A DNA stretch of 11,161 nt from Candidatus Hydrogenedentota bacterium (GCA_903822375.1 CAIJOU010000324.1:1-11161), one strand, 5' to 3'; counted from the stretch's first letter, positions 1-5,776 are shown. Program-made: numbers and translations. Notes: generated by a model from the sequence alone, not told the origin.

Positions 1-1
1 A

Positions 2-334
2 TATGTGTCACTTACAGACGAGGATTTCGTTCTCAGCGGTGACAAACATGACGCCAACATGACCACGGCCCCTTCATACAATTTCTTGAGTGCCGCCAAG
101 TATCTGCGCGAGGACCTCCAGAAGAACACATCCGCCCGAGAAATCTACTGTGGCATCTTTTATGACCCCTGCCCCCGTCCCAAAGAGCGGGATTGGATGA
201 ACCTCCCCCCCGGACCAGAACGTGACAAGAAGCGAAGTGAAGCGATGACATTGCCGGTTCCCGTCCCGGCCGACCTTCTTCGCGCGCAGGTACGCGATTT
301 TATCGAGTGGCTCAAGGGCCAGGGCGCAATCTAA
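2..334 (+). CDS. Unrecognised small protein, 5' end cut by window edge
   Basis: The frame is open to the left edge, so the true start may lie outside the window. The first candidate inside is a GTG at 5 (109 aa); an ATG at 59 (91 aa) is another. Neither can be checked for a ribosome binding site with confidence. I do not recognise the family. The visible part is soluble, without signal peptide or membrane segment. It has a middle stretch with two cysteines (YCGIFYDPC), a Pro/Arg/Lys-rich section around RPKERDW and PPGPERDKKR, and a C-terminal amphipathic helix (LLRAQVRDFIEWLKGQ). Third codon positions are less G/C-rich than in the other genes here. It ends 10 bases before the radical SAM gene on the same strand, so the two are probably co-transcribed. 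A role as substrate or partner of that enzyme is possible but not shown; it lacks the usual look of a RiPP precursor (no leader/core division, no Cys-rich or Gly-rich core). Confidence 0.6.
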   Translation, partial: YVSLTDEDFVLSGDKHDANMTTAPSYNFLSAAKYLREDLQKNTSAREIYCGIFYDPCPRPKERDWMNLPPGPERDKKRSEAMTLPVPVPADLLRAQVRDFIEWLKGQGAI

Positions 335-344
335 AGGATTAACC

Positions 345-1484
345 ATGCATTTCACGCTGCACCTGTCCCAGCGCTGCAACATGCGGTGCACCTATTGTTA
401 TGCGCCGCCGTGCGAGAGCCCCGTCATGTCCGAGGCGGTGGGGCGGGCTGCGATTGACCTGGGTGCGCGTATGACAGACGGGTCGTGCGGCATCATCTTT
501 TTCGGCGGCGAGCCGCTGCTGCACCGCGACCTTATCGCGGTGCTGACGGACTATGCGGCAAAGCATCCGTCGGGCCGGCTGTTCCACCACAAGATCACCA
601 CAAACGGAACGCTGCTGGACGGGGCGTTTCTCGACTTCGCGGTGCGCAGCCAGATGCTGGTGGCGATGAGCTTTGACGGTGTGCGCGAGGCGCATGACCG
701 GCACCGGCGCGCCGCTTCGGGCGCGCCTACGTGGGACCTGCTGCTGCCGAAGCTGAGAATGCTGCTGGAGGCGCGGCCCTATTCGAGCGTGTTCATGGTG
801 GTCAACCCGGATACGGCGCAGTACCTGGAGGCATCGGCGCAGTTTCTCATCGAGGACCTGGGCGTGCGCTACCTGATTGTATCGCTGAATTACGCGGCCG
901 ACTGGACCGAGGATGATTTTGAGGTGCTGCGGAAACAGTACGAAAAGCTGGGCGACCGCTATGTGCGCTGGACCCGCGCCGCGCGCAAGTTCTATTTCAG
1001 CCCCTTCGAGGTGAAGATCTCATCGCATGTCAACCGCGACTGCTACCAGAAGGAGCGTTGCGAACTGGCCCAGCGTCAGGTGTCCGTCGGGCCGGACGGC
1101 ACGCTCTACCCCTGCGTGCAGTTCACCCACGCCGGGCCGGACAGTGGCTGGCGCGTGGGCCATGTGGACACGGGCATCGACGAGGCCGCCCGCGCGCGGC
1201 TCGGCCGGGAATCGAGCGCCGACAAGCCCGAATGCGACGGCTGCGCGATCCAGCAGCGCTGCAACAACACCTGCGGCTGCCTGAACTGGCAGACGACGGG
1301 CGGCATCAACACCGTCTCGCCCGTCCTTTGCCGTCACGAGCAGACCGTGCTGCCCGTGGCCGACCGCGTGGCGCGCACGCTCTACCGCGAGCGCCAACCG
1401 AACTTCCTGCACAAGCACTACAACGAGGCCTATCCCTTCCTCTCACTGATCGAGGACAGCGAGAAGGCCGTGCCGCGGCCGTAG
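345..1484 (+). CDS. Radical SAM/SPASM domain protein (peptide-maturase-like)
   Basis: 379 aa. Residues 11-18 give the radical SAM cluster motif CxxxCxxC (C11, C15, C18; CNMRCTYC), which binds a [4Fe-4S] cluster and S-adenosylmethionine. The SAM-contacting motif GGEP is at 54-57. The C-terminal third is a complete SPASM domain: C239, then G252-x4-C257, then C297-x2-C300-x5-C306-x3-C310, then C329. This is the full cysteine set for two auxiliary [4Fe-4S] clusters. Known SPASM proteins modify peptides or proteins (thioether or carbon-carbon crosslinks in RiPPs, formylglycine formation in sulfatases, PQQ and mycofactocin synthesis). Which one applies cannot be read here: no sulfatase is visible, and the only candidate substrate is the unrecognised upstream gene. 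No N-terminal RRE peptide-binding domain is seen; the SAM motif starts at residue 11. The ATG has an AGGA (336-339) six bases upstream. The enzyme is expected to be cytosolic and oxygen-sensitive. Family call is strong; subfamily is open. Confidence 0.93.
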   Translation: MHFTLHLSQRCNMRCTYCYAPPCESPVMSEAVGRAAIDLGARMTDGSCGIIFFGGEPLLHRDLIAVLTDYAAKHPSGRLFHHKITTNGTLLDGAFLDFAVRSQMLVAMSFDGVREAHDRHRRAASGAPTWDLLLPKLRMLLEARPYSSVFMVVNPDTAQYLEASAQFLIEDLGVRYLIVSLNYAADWTEDDFEVLRKQYEKLGDRYVRWTRAARKFYFSPFEVKISSHVNRDCYQKERCELAQRQVSVGPDGTLYPCVQFTHAGPDSGWRVGHVDTGIDEAARARLGRESSADKPECDGCAIQQRCNNTCGCLNWQTTGGINTVSPVLCRHEQTVLPVADRVARTLYRERQPNFLHKHYNEAYPFLSLIEDSEKAVPRP

Positions 1485-1542
1485 CAGAGAACACGGCATA
1501 CCGGTGGTCGCCCATTGGCCCAAAGGGCTGTAACATAACAAT

Positions 1543-1575
1543 CCCGGCGGCAGGCCGTTGTGGCATGCCGCCGGG
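1543..1575. terminator. Hairpin between convergent genes, probable bidirectional terminator
   Basis: A perfect 10-bp stem, CCCGGCGGCA (1543-1552) with TGCCGCCGGG (1566-1575), closes a 13-base loop. It lies between the ends of the radical SAM gene (1484) and the thioredoxin gene (1604). Neither flank carries a long T-run; the minus side reads ATTGTTATGTTA, which is moderately T-rich. It probably ends the thioredoxin transcript and perhaps the opposing one. Confidence 0.6.
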
Positions 1576-1603
1576 TTAGTATCCTGAACCGGCTTTTACC
1601 GCG

Positions 1604-1924
1604 TTAACCGATGGCCGCGTCGAGCGCCTTGGCCAGGTCGCCCTTGCCCGTCACACCGACGAAACGCTTCGCTTCCACGCCGTCCTTGAAGACAATGAGC
1701 GTCGGAATGCTGTTCACGCCCAGCTTTACGGCGAGATTCTGGCACTCGTCCACGTCGACTTTGGCCACCAGGGCCTTGCCTTCGTATTCCGCGGCGACCT
1801 GGTCGATGACGGGGCCCATCATCCGGCACGGCCCGCACCACTCTGCCCAAAAATCCACCAGCGCCACGCCGCTGCCGGTTTCCTGCGCAAAACTCTGTTC
1901 GTTCACTGCCTTGGCATTGCTCAT
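1604..1924 (-). CDS. trxA: Thioredoxin
   Basis: 106 aa, the usual thioredoxin length. The active site WCGPC has cysteines C30 and C33, preceded by the typical FWAEWCGPC context. The conserved cis-proline is P74 (NSIPT), followed by the strand LIVFKDGV. It is a cytosolic dithiol-disulfide oxidoreductase, reduced by thioredoxin reductase, that passes electrons to ribonucleotide reductase, peroxiredoxins and other partners. I chose the ATG at 1924 because GGAGGA (complement of 1932-1937) sits seven bases upstream. An in-frame ATG at 1972 would add 16 residues unlike the family and put that ribosome binding site inside the coding region. An extra cysteine, C61 (DVDECQNL), is a common variant. The gene is monocistronic: it has its own promoter upstream and a hairpin 28 bases past its stop. 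Confidence 0.96.
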   Translation of the reverse strand: MSNAKAVNEQSFAQETGSGVALVDFWAEWCGPCRMMGPVIDQVAAEYEGKALVAKVDVDECQNLAVKLGVNSIPTLIVFKDGVEAKRFVGVTGKGDLAKALDAAIG

Positions 1925-1988
1925 TGAAAAGTCCTCCTTATAAATTTGAGTATTACCCAAACGTGACATCATCCCGCCAGACCGCCTG

Positions 1989-2017
1989 ATTATAGGCCCA
2001 ATTCTTCTTCAGGGCAA
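1989..2017 (-). promoter_or_regulatory. Sigma70-like promoter of the thioredoxin gene
   Basis: Read on the minus strand, TTGCCC (2017-2012; 4 of 6 to TTGACA) and a perfect TATAAT (1994-1989) are separated by exactly 17 bases. Transcription would begin near 1982, giving a leader of about 58 bases to the ATG at 1924 with the GGAGGA ribosome binding site. Confidence 0.65.
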
Positions 2018-2072
2018 CCCTGATGCCTCTGATTGCTCTGGAACACCGGCGGCAAACGCCGTCATTCCCAGC

Positions 2073-2100
2073 GGCTATTCCGATGGCTATTCCGATGGCT
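2073..2100. repeat. Tandem 12-bp repeat next to the tRNA promoter
   Basis: GGCTATTCCGAT occurs twice head to tail (2073-2084, 2085-2096) and starts a third time (GGCT, 2097-2100). It directly abuts the -35 hexamer of the tRNA-Ser promoter at 2101. It could be replication slippage or a protein binding site; the sequence alone does not decide. Confidence 0.7.
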
Positions 2101-2130
2101 TTGACATAATCCCCGCCAAACCCCTATAAT
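2101..2130 (+). promoter_or_regulatory. Perfect consensus sigma70 promoter of tRNA-Ser
   Basis: TTGACA (2101-2106) and TATAAT (2125-2130) both match consensus at all six positions with an 18-bp spacer. Initiation is expected around 2137, only a few bases before the mature tRNA 5' end at 2141, so the 5' leader removed by RNase P would be very short. Confidence 0.85.
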
Positions 2131-2140
2131 TAGGCAGTAC

Positions 2141-2231
2141 GGAGAGATGTCCGAGTGGTTGAAGGTGCACGCTTGGAAAGCGTGTGTACGTCAAAAGCGT
2201 ACCGAGGGTTCGAATCCCTCTCTCTCCGCCA
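2141..2231 (+). tRNA. tRNA-Ser, anticodon GGA
   Basis: Cloverleaf read by eye. The acceptor stem is GGAGAGA (2141-2147) with TCTCTCC (2221-2227), discriminator G2228 and an encoded CCA (2229-2231). The anticodon stem CACGC/GCGTG (2168-2172, 2180-2184) encloses the loop TTGGAAA, so the anticodon is GGA (2175-2177), reading UCC and UCU serine codons. The long class II variable arm has stem GTACG/CGTAC (2186-2190, 2198-2202), typical of serine tRNAs. The T arm is GAGGG-TTCGAAT-CCCTC (2204-2220). Encoded CCA means no nucleotidyltransferase addition is needed for maturation. Confidence 0.97.
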
Positions 2232-2267
2232 TATGTAAATCCCTCGCGCACAGCGCTTTCCGCAACT

Positions 2268-2284
2268 CCCGCCGTGATGGCGGG
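2268..2284. other. Short GC hairpin between tRNA-Ser and the glycosyltransferase gene
   Basis: CCCGCC (2268-2273) and GGCGGG (2279-2284) form a 6-bp stem with loop GTGAT, 37 bases past the tRNA. No T-run follows, so it may slow transcription or protect the tRNA precursor end rather than terminate. The 114 bases between the tRNA and the next gene hold no recognisable promoter. Confidence 0.3.
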
Positions 2285-2345
2285 CGGCGCGGCCTGGGGA
2301 CAACCGGCCCGGCTCGCCCGGGCACCAGGAAACGGCCCGTATACG

Positions 2346-3377
2346 ATGCTCAACGGACTTCCCCGGATACTGATCATTCGGTTCAGCGCCATCGGGGATG
2401 TCATACGCGTGATTCCCGCCCTGCACGCCCTGCGCGATCTTTATCCCCAGGCACAGATTGACTGGGCGGTGGAACCCAAGAGCGCCGGCATTCTGGAGGA
2501 CCACCCCGCCCTGGACAATGTCCTGCTGTTTGACCGTGAGGCCGGTGCGTGGGCCTTTCTAAAGTTCTGCCGCCAGGTGCGCGCCGCGCACTATGACATG
2601 ATCCTCGATTTCCACGGCATCCTCAAGAGCGGGCTGGCCATGGCCGCATCGCGGGCGCCCCGGCGCATCGCCTTTGCCGGACCGCGCGGCCAGGAACTGT
2701 CCCCCCTTTTCGCCACGGAACGGGTCCGCCTGCCCGCCGATCGCATGAACCGCATTGAGGAAAACCTGGAACTGGTCAAAGTGCTCGGCGCGAAGCGCCT
2801 TACGCTGGACGTTCACATTCCCGTGCCGGAAGATGTGCAGGACACCGTTGAGGCTTGGATTGCCGACAAGTTCCACGCGGGCAAGCGGTTTATCGCCGTG
2901 CATGCCATGGTCGAACGGCCCGAAAAGCAGTGGCCGCTGCGCAATTTTGCCGAGCTGTGCGACCTGCTGCTCGCCGACGGCCGCTTCGAGGTGCTGCTGA
3001 CCTGGGGACCGGGCCAGCGCGAAATCGCGGCGGAGGTGCGCCGCCTGTCCAAGGGCAAGCCGGAGATCGCGCCCGAGACGCCCACGCTCAAGCATCTGGC
3101 CTGGCTGCTGTCCCTGTGCGACTGCTTTATCGGCGGCGACACGGGACCGACCCATCTCGCGTCGGCCATGAACACGCCCGTGCTCAGCCTTTTCGGCGGC
3201 ACCGACCCGAAGCGGCACAGTCCCCTGCGCCTGCCCAGCGCGGTGCTCTACCTTGGGCCCGAACCGCCCCGGCGCACGGTGGACCGGCGCGACGGCGCGG
3301 CACACCTCGCCCGCATCACGCCGCAAATGGCCTATGACGCCGCCATCGCCCTGATCAAGGGGCAGCAGGCGCCCTGA
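2346..3377 (+). CDS. Glycosyltransferase family 9, LPS heptosyltransferase I (WaaC)-like
   Basis: 343 aa, usual length for GT9. The protein opens with RILIIRFSAIGDVI; D18 corresponds to the catalytic Asp13 of E. coli WaaC. The second domain has VHAMVERPEKQWP (H186, K194), like the WaaC segment with Lys192, and GGDTGPTHLASAMNTPV (263 onwards; D265), like Asp261. The spacings between these three residues are close to those in WaaC. The family moves L-glycero-D-manno-heptose from ADP-heptose to the inner core of lipopolysaccharide at the cytosolic face of the inner membrane, implying an LPS-type outer membrane. Acceptor and donor are inferred; GT9 members in under-studied phyla may differ. I chose the ATG at 2346 because the open frame upstream runs into the tRNA and the domain starts at residue 7. 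The ribosome binding site is weak (AGGAAA at 2327-2332, 13 bases away), and no promoter is visible, so readthrough from the tRNA promoter is possible. Confidence 0.9.
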   Translation: MLNGLPRILIIRFSAIGDVIRVIPALHALRDLYPQAQIDWAVEPKSAGILEDHPALDNVLLFDREAGAWAFLKFCRQVRAAHYDMILDFHGILKSGLAMAASRAPRRIAFAGPRGQELSPLFATERVRLPADRMNRIEENLELVKVLGAKRLTLDVHIPVPEDVQDTVEAWIADKFHAGKRFIAVHAMVERPEKQWPLRNFAELCDLLLADGRFEVLLTWGPGQREIAAEVRRLSKGKPEIAPETPTLKHLAWLLSLCDCFIGGDTGPTHLASAMNTPVLSLFGGTDPKRHSPLRLPSAVLYLGPEPPRRTVDRRDGAAHLARITPQMAYDAAIALIKGQQAP

Positions 3378-3388
3378 CTTCGTCAGGG
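3372..3388 (+). terminator. Hairpin over the stop codon of the glycosyltransferase gene
   Basis: CCCTGAC (3372-3378) and GTCAGGG (3382-3388) form a 7-bp stem with a TTC triloop. The TGA stop codon (3375-3377) lies in its 5' arm. No T-run follows, but the larger palindromes begin directly after it. It is probably part of the transcript's 3' end structure. Confidence 0.4.
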
Positions 3389-3518
3389 GATCTCAGATTT
3401 GAAATCTGAGATTTGAGATTTGGGAACCAACAGTCGGGGGCCGACTGTTGTACAGGCCGCGTGATCGTAGATTTGAGATCTGAGCTTGGTTTGAGATCTC
3501 AAATCTCAGATCTCAAAT
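3389..3518. repeat. Nested inverted repeats built on ATTTGAGAT-like units
   Basis: Copies of ATTTGAG, GAGATTT and their complements fill both sides of this spacer. Perfect pairs seen: CTCAGATTT/AAATCTGAG (3392-3400, 3402-3410); a 16-bp pair ATCTGAGATTTGAGAT (3404-3419) with its complement (3496-3511); a 14-bp pair ATTTGAGATCTGAG (3471-3484) with its complement (3505-3518); and the self-complementary TTTGAGATCTCAAA (3490-3503). Several of these are mutually exclusive folds. The spacer separates two convergent genes, so bidirectional termination is likely. The A/T-richness contrasts with the surrounding DNA, suggesting a dispersed repeat element. No coding capacity is apparent. Confidence 0.85.
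3428..3450. repeat. Perfect 10-bp hairpin inside the convergent spacer
   Basis: CAACAGTCGG (3428-3437) pairs with CCGACTGTTG (3441-3450) around a GGG triloop. It sits in the centre of the spacer between the ATTTGAG-type repeats and is unlike them in sequence, so it may be a separate palindromic unit. It would form a stable stem in RNA from either strand. Confidence 0.75.
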
Positions 3519-3541
3519 GCTCGTTCCTACCGGAACGAGCA
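3518..3541 (-). terminator. Hairpin over the last codons of ppnP
   Basis: TGCTCGTTCC (3518-3527) pairs with GGAACGAGCA (3532-3541) around the loop TACC, a 10-bp stem. On the minus strand its 5' arm encodes the last codons of ppnP and the TAG stop (3529-3527) falls at the loop. What follows on that strand is ATTTGAGATCTGAG rather than a T-run, so termination would be inefficient or helped by the downstream palindromes. Confidence 0.45.
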
Positions 3542-3853
3542 AATGTACTCGGCCACACCCTCGTCCACGGCAATCTCGAACGCCGAGTTGCCCGGCACGT
3601 CAAAGAAGGTGCCGCCGGGATAGGCCGCCCATGCGTCGCTGCCGGCCAGCTTTACGCGGCTGTTGCCGGCGATCATTTCCATCCGCTCGGGTGCGCCCGT
3701 GTTGAACTTGTACTCGCCGGGGTAAATCAGGCCGAGCGTCTTGCGCTCGCCGTCGGCGAGCAGGATGGTGTGGCTCACCACACGGCCGTCAAAGTAGACA
3801 TTGGCCTTGCAGACCGCCGTGACGTTTTCGAATTTCTCAGGACTCGCGCTCAT
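3527..3853 (-). CDS. ppnP: Pyrimidine/purine nucleoside phosphorylase (PpnP, DUF1255 cupin)
   Basis: 108 aa, single small cupin domain. The sequence follows the longer form of the YaiE/PpnP family: an N-terminal VTAVCKANVYFDGRVVSHT, then KTLGLIYPGEYKFNTGAPERMEMIAG, then GTFFDVPGNSAFEI and the terminal EYICSFR. E. coli PpnP phosphorolyses a broad range of purine and pyrimidine nucleosides to base plus ribose 1-phosphate; the same reaction is inferred here. It is cytosolic. The ATG at 3853 has GGAG (complement of 3863-3866) nine bases upstream. An in-frame ATG at 3868 would add METLI and swallow that site, so I reject it. The gene starts 42 bases after the SDR stop on the same strand and is probably its operon partner. 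Its 3' end lies within a hairpin. Confidence 0.92.
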   Translation of the reverse strand: MSASPEKFENVTAVCKANVYFDGRVVSHTILLADGERKTLGLIYPGEYKFNTGAPERMEMIAGNSRVKLAGSDAWAAYPGGTFFDVPGNSAFEIAVDEGVAEYICSFR

Positions 3854-3895
3854 TATTAGTGTCTCCATGAAAGGTTAAAGACTGGAAGGGCGGCA

Positions 3896-4654
3896 TCAGC
3901 CGGCGAAGAAACCGCCGTCGACCACCAGCTCGGCGCCGTTGCAGAAGGTGGACTCGTCGCTGGCGAAGTAGAGCGCCGCATTGGCGATGTCGCTGGCGAC
4001 GCCGAGGCGGCGGATCGGAATCTCGGCCGCGATGGCCTTCTTCTTGTCCTCGTTGAGGTAGGGGGCCTGCAACGGGGTGTCGATCATGCCGGGATGGATG
4101 ATGTTGGTGCGGATGTTGTCCGGACCGAACTGGATGGCGAGCGACTTGGTCAGCGCGATGAGCGCGCCCTTGGCGCAGGTGTAGGAGTCCTGGGCAAGCG
4201 TGAATCCGACCAGGGCCGAGATCGAGCCGACCAGAATGATGGAGCCGCCGCCGTTCTGCTTGAGCACGGGAATGCCGTGCTTGGTGAGGAAGAAGGGGCC
4301 CTTCAGGTTGATCGCCTGCATGCGGTCCCAGTTTTCCTCCGTCGTGTCGATGACGGACAGGTCGAGCTTCTTGTTGAGCACGCCGGCATTGGCGTAAAGG
4401 ATGTCGAGCTTGCCGAACTTGGCGACGCCTGCGTCGATGGCAGCCTTCACGTCGGCTTCCTTGCTCACATCGCCGACCACCACGAGGGCCTCGCCGCCGT
4501 CGGCCGCGATCAGCGCCGCAGTCTCATTGGCCGCCGTCTCGTTGATGTCAAACACCACTATCTTGGCGCCTTCGCCCGCAAAAATGACCGACGCCTCGCG
4601 GCCCATGCCCATGCCCGCGCCGGTGATGATGGCAACCTTGTCTTTCAAACGCAT
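3896..4654 (-). CDS. Short-chain dehydrogenase/reductase (classical SDR, NAD-preferring)
   Basis: 252 aa, classical SDR length. The Rossmann cofactor motif TGAGMGMG is at 11-18. D36 at the end of the second strand (VVFDIN) predicts NAD(H) rather than NADP(H). The NAG motif is at 89-91. The catalytic tetrad is N116, S144, Y158 and K162 (YTCAK), and the C-terminal region keeps HPGMIDTP and a final ELVVDGGFFAG. The enzyme oxidises an alcohol or reduces a ketone; the substrate cannot be read from sequence, and the fold is shared by sugar, polyol, steroid and acyl-chain dehydrogenases. The start is supported by AGGAG (complement of 4664-4668) nine bases upstream. It is the first gene of a likely two-gene unit with ppnP. 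An operon with a nucleoside phosphorylase hints at sugar or nucleoside catabolism, weakly. Confidence 0.93.
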   Translation of the reverse strand: MRLKDKVAIITGAGMGMGREASVIFAGEGAKIVVFDINETAANETAALIAADGGEALVVVGDVSKEADVKAAIDAGVAKFGKLDILYANAGVLNKKLDLSVIDTTEENWDRMQAINLKGPFFLTKHGIPVLKQNGGGSIILVGSISALVGFTLAQDSYTCAKGALIALTKSLAIQFGPDNIRTNIIHPGMIDTPLQAPYLNEDKKKAIAAEIPIRRLGVASDIANAALYFASDESTFCNGAELVVDGGFFAG

Positions 4655-4705
4655 GACTCAATTCTCCTGTGTTGATGCTGCGGGAATTCCAGAAAAGCGA
4701 GCCCT

Positions 4706-4711
4706 ATTCTA
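4706..4711 (-). promoter_or_regulatory. Possible -10 element for the SDR-ppnP unit
   Basis: TAGAAT (complement of 4706-4711) matches TATAAT at five of six positions, 52 bases before the SDR start. No convincing -35 hexamer lies 16-18 bases further out. The rest of the 174-base gap (4655-4828) shows nothing else I can name. Confidence 0.3.
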
Positions 4712-4828
4712 ACAGACCGCGCCGTGGCATTTCCCAAAAGTGGGCGCGACGGCATGCGGTGAAGGCGGAAAGGGGCTGGAAGCCTCTTCTACGCCGGGCA
4801 CGGCATCGGGTGCGGTGGCGGGTTCGGA

Positions 4829-5764
4829 TCAGCTTGCCGGCGTGGCCCGGACCACGGTGAAGTAGCCGTTGTGGTCGCTCAGTTCAAAGGGCCCGCCCTC
4901 ACGCTGGATGGTGGCGGGGATTTGAAGGGATTCAACCACCTCGAAGCGGTAATGGGGATTGCGCACGGCGAAAATGTGGTCGATGGAACTGTCGACGCTC
5001 ATGATTCGCTCCAGGCCCGCCCCCTCAATGAGCGTTTTGAGTTCGGTGTCCTGCCTGCTGTTGAAATCGCCCGCAACAAATGCCGGAATGGAGGCGCAGC
5101 GGGCGCCGGTGATGAATTGGGCGGCTTCGGCCATTTCCTGTTTGCGGACAACCTTGTAGTTGGCATTGCCGTAGCCGGCCTGGGCGTGGGTGTCAAAGAA
5201 GTCGAAATACCCGGCACCTCCCGGCAATTCTATCCGGGCCAACCCCATGCCCTTTCCGGCCAGTCCGTCCCCCTCCCAGAACTTCCAGGCCGGTGCAATG
5301 GCCTCGTACCGGTGAAACCACACCTCTTTAATGGGGAATGCACTGCTGATAAGCACGCCGCTGCCCAGACTGCCGCTGGGATAGTACTGGTTGTACTGAA
5401 GACGGGTCTGCTTTTTCATTTCACTGATGAGCAGGTCCCGGTCGGCAGGCACCAGGCATTCCTGGAATCCGACCACGTCTGGGTCCAGCGGCCCGAGATA
5501 CTCGGCAATGGCGCGCATGCGCGCGGGGCGGTTTGTCCCCACTATCCAGGTTGCCTGGATATTGAAAGTGACCAGTTTGAGGGTGACCGGCGCGGCCAAC
5601 GGTGCTGGTGGATTCTTAAGGAGCGGGCTGTCGGCGAAGTTGGTGTCCACGCCGACGTGGCCGTTGTGCGTGACCGCCCAACCCACATAGCCGAGTGCCA
5701 GCGTTATCAGAGCCAACAGGGCGATTCCAACAGCTCCCAGCACACGCAGAATCACATAGGTCAT
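4829..5764 (-). CDS. Membrane-anchored endonuclease/exonuclease/phosphatase-fold protein, neutral sphingomyelinase-like
   Basis: 311 aa. One hydrophobic segment at about 4-31 (VILRVLGAVGIALLALITLALGYV begins it) looks like an uncleaved anchor or signal; no clear AxA site is seen. The catalytic domain (about 60-308) has the DNase I-like set: N68 (TFNIQ), E102 (GFQE), H193 (DTHAQ), D233 and N235 (AGDFNS), D262 and H263 (IDHIF), and D297-H298 (SDHNG). The segment GLAGKGMGLA (167-176) resembles the P-loop-like GKG motif of neutral sphingomyelinases, and DTHAQAGYG is also closer to that group than to nucleases. The family uses a divalent metal to cleave phosphodiesters. If exported, it would act on phospholipid or sphingolipid head groups in the envelope or outside. 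The substrate is inferred. It follows the SirB1-type gene by 74 bases. Its ribosome binding site GGGAG (complement of 5775-5779) lies ten bases upstream and overlaps a hairpin. Confidence 0.85.
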   Translation of the reverse strand: MTYVILRVLGAVGIALLALITLALGYVGWAVTHNGHVGVDTNFADSPLLKNPPAPLAAPVTLKLVTFNIQATWIVGTNRPARMRAIAEYLGPLDPDVVGFQECLVPADRDLLISEMKKQTRLQYNQYYPSGSLGSGVLISSAFPIKEVWFHRYEAIAPAWKFWEGDGLAGKGMGLARIELPGGAGYFDFFDTHAQAGYGNANYKVVRKQEMAEAAQFITGARCASIPAFVAGDFNSRQDTELKTLIEGAGLERIMSVDSSIDHIFAVRNPHYRFEVVESLQIPATIQREGGPFELSDHNGYFTVVRATPAS

Positions 5765-5776
5765 GAAAGCGGCACT

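Noticed and set aside
1058..1579. 173-codon plus-strand frame overlapping the radical SAM gene
   Set aside because: It is out of frame with the intact SPASM domain, Arg/Ala-rich, and runs through the terminator hairpin.
2141..2231. Attachment site of an integrated element at tRNA-Ser
   Set aside because: I see no integrase gene, no duplicated tRNA 3' end downstream within the window, and ordinary chromosomal genes follow.
2184..2345. N-terminal extension of the glycosyltransferase into the tRNA
   Set aside because: The extra 54 codons start inside tRNA-Ser and have no resemblance to GT9 proteins, which begin right at the RILIIRFSAIGD segment.
3389..3518. CRISPR array in the repeat-rich spacer
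   Set aside because: The repeats are short, nested and inverted, with no regular direct repeats or uniform spacers, and no cas gene is nearby.
4094..4675. 193-codon plus-strand frame opposite the SDR gene
   Set aside because: It lies antisense to the catalytic tetrad of a clear SDR and has no initiation signal.
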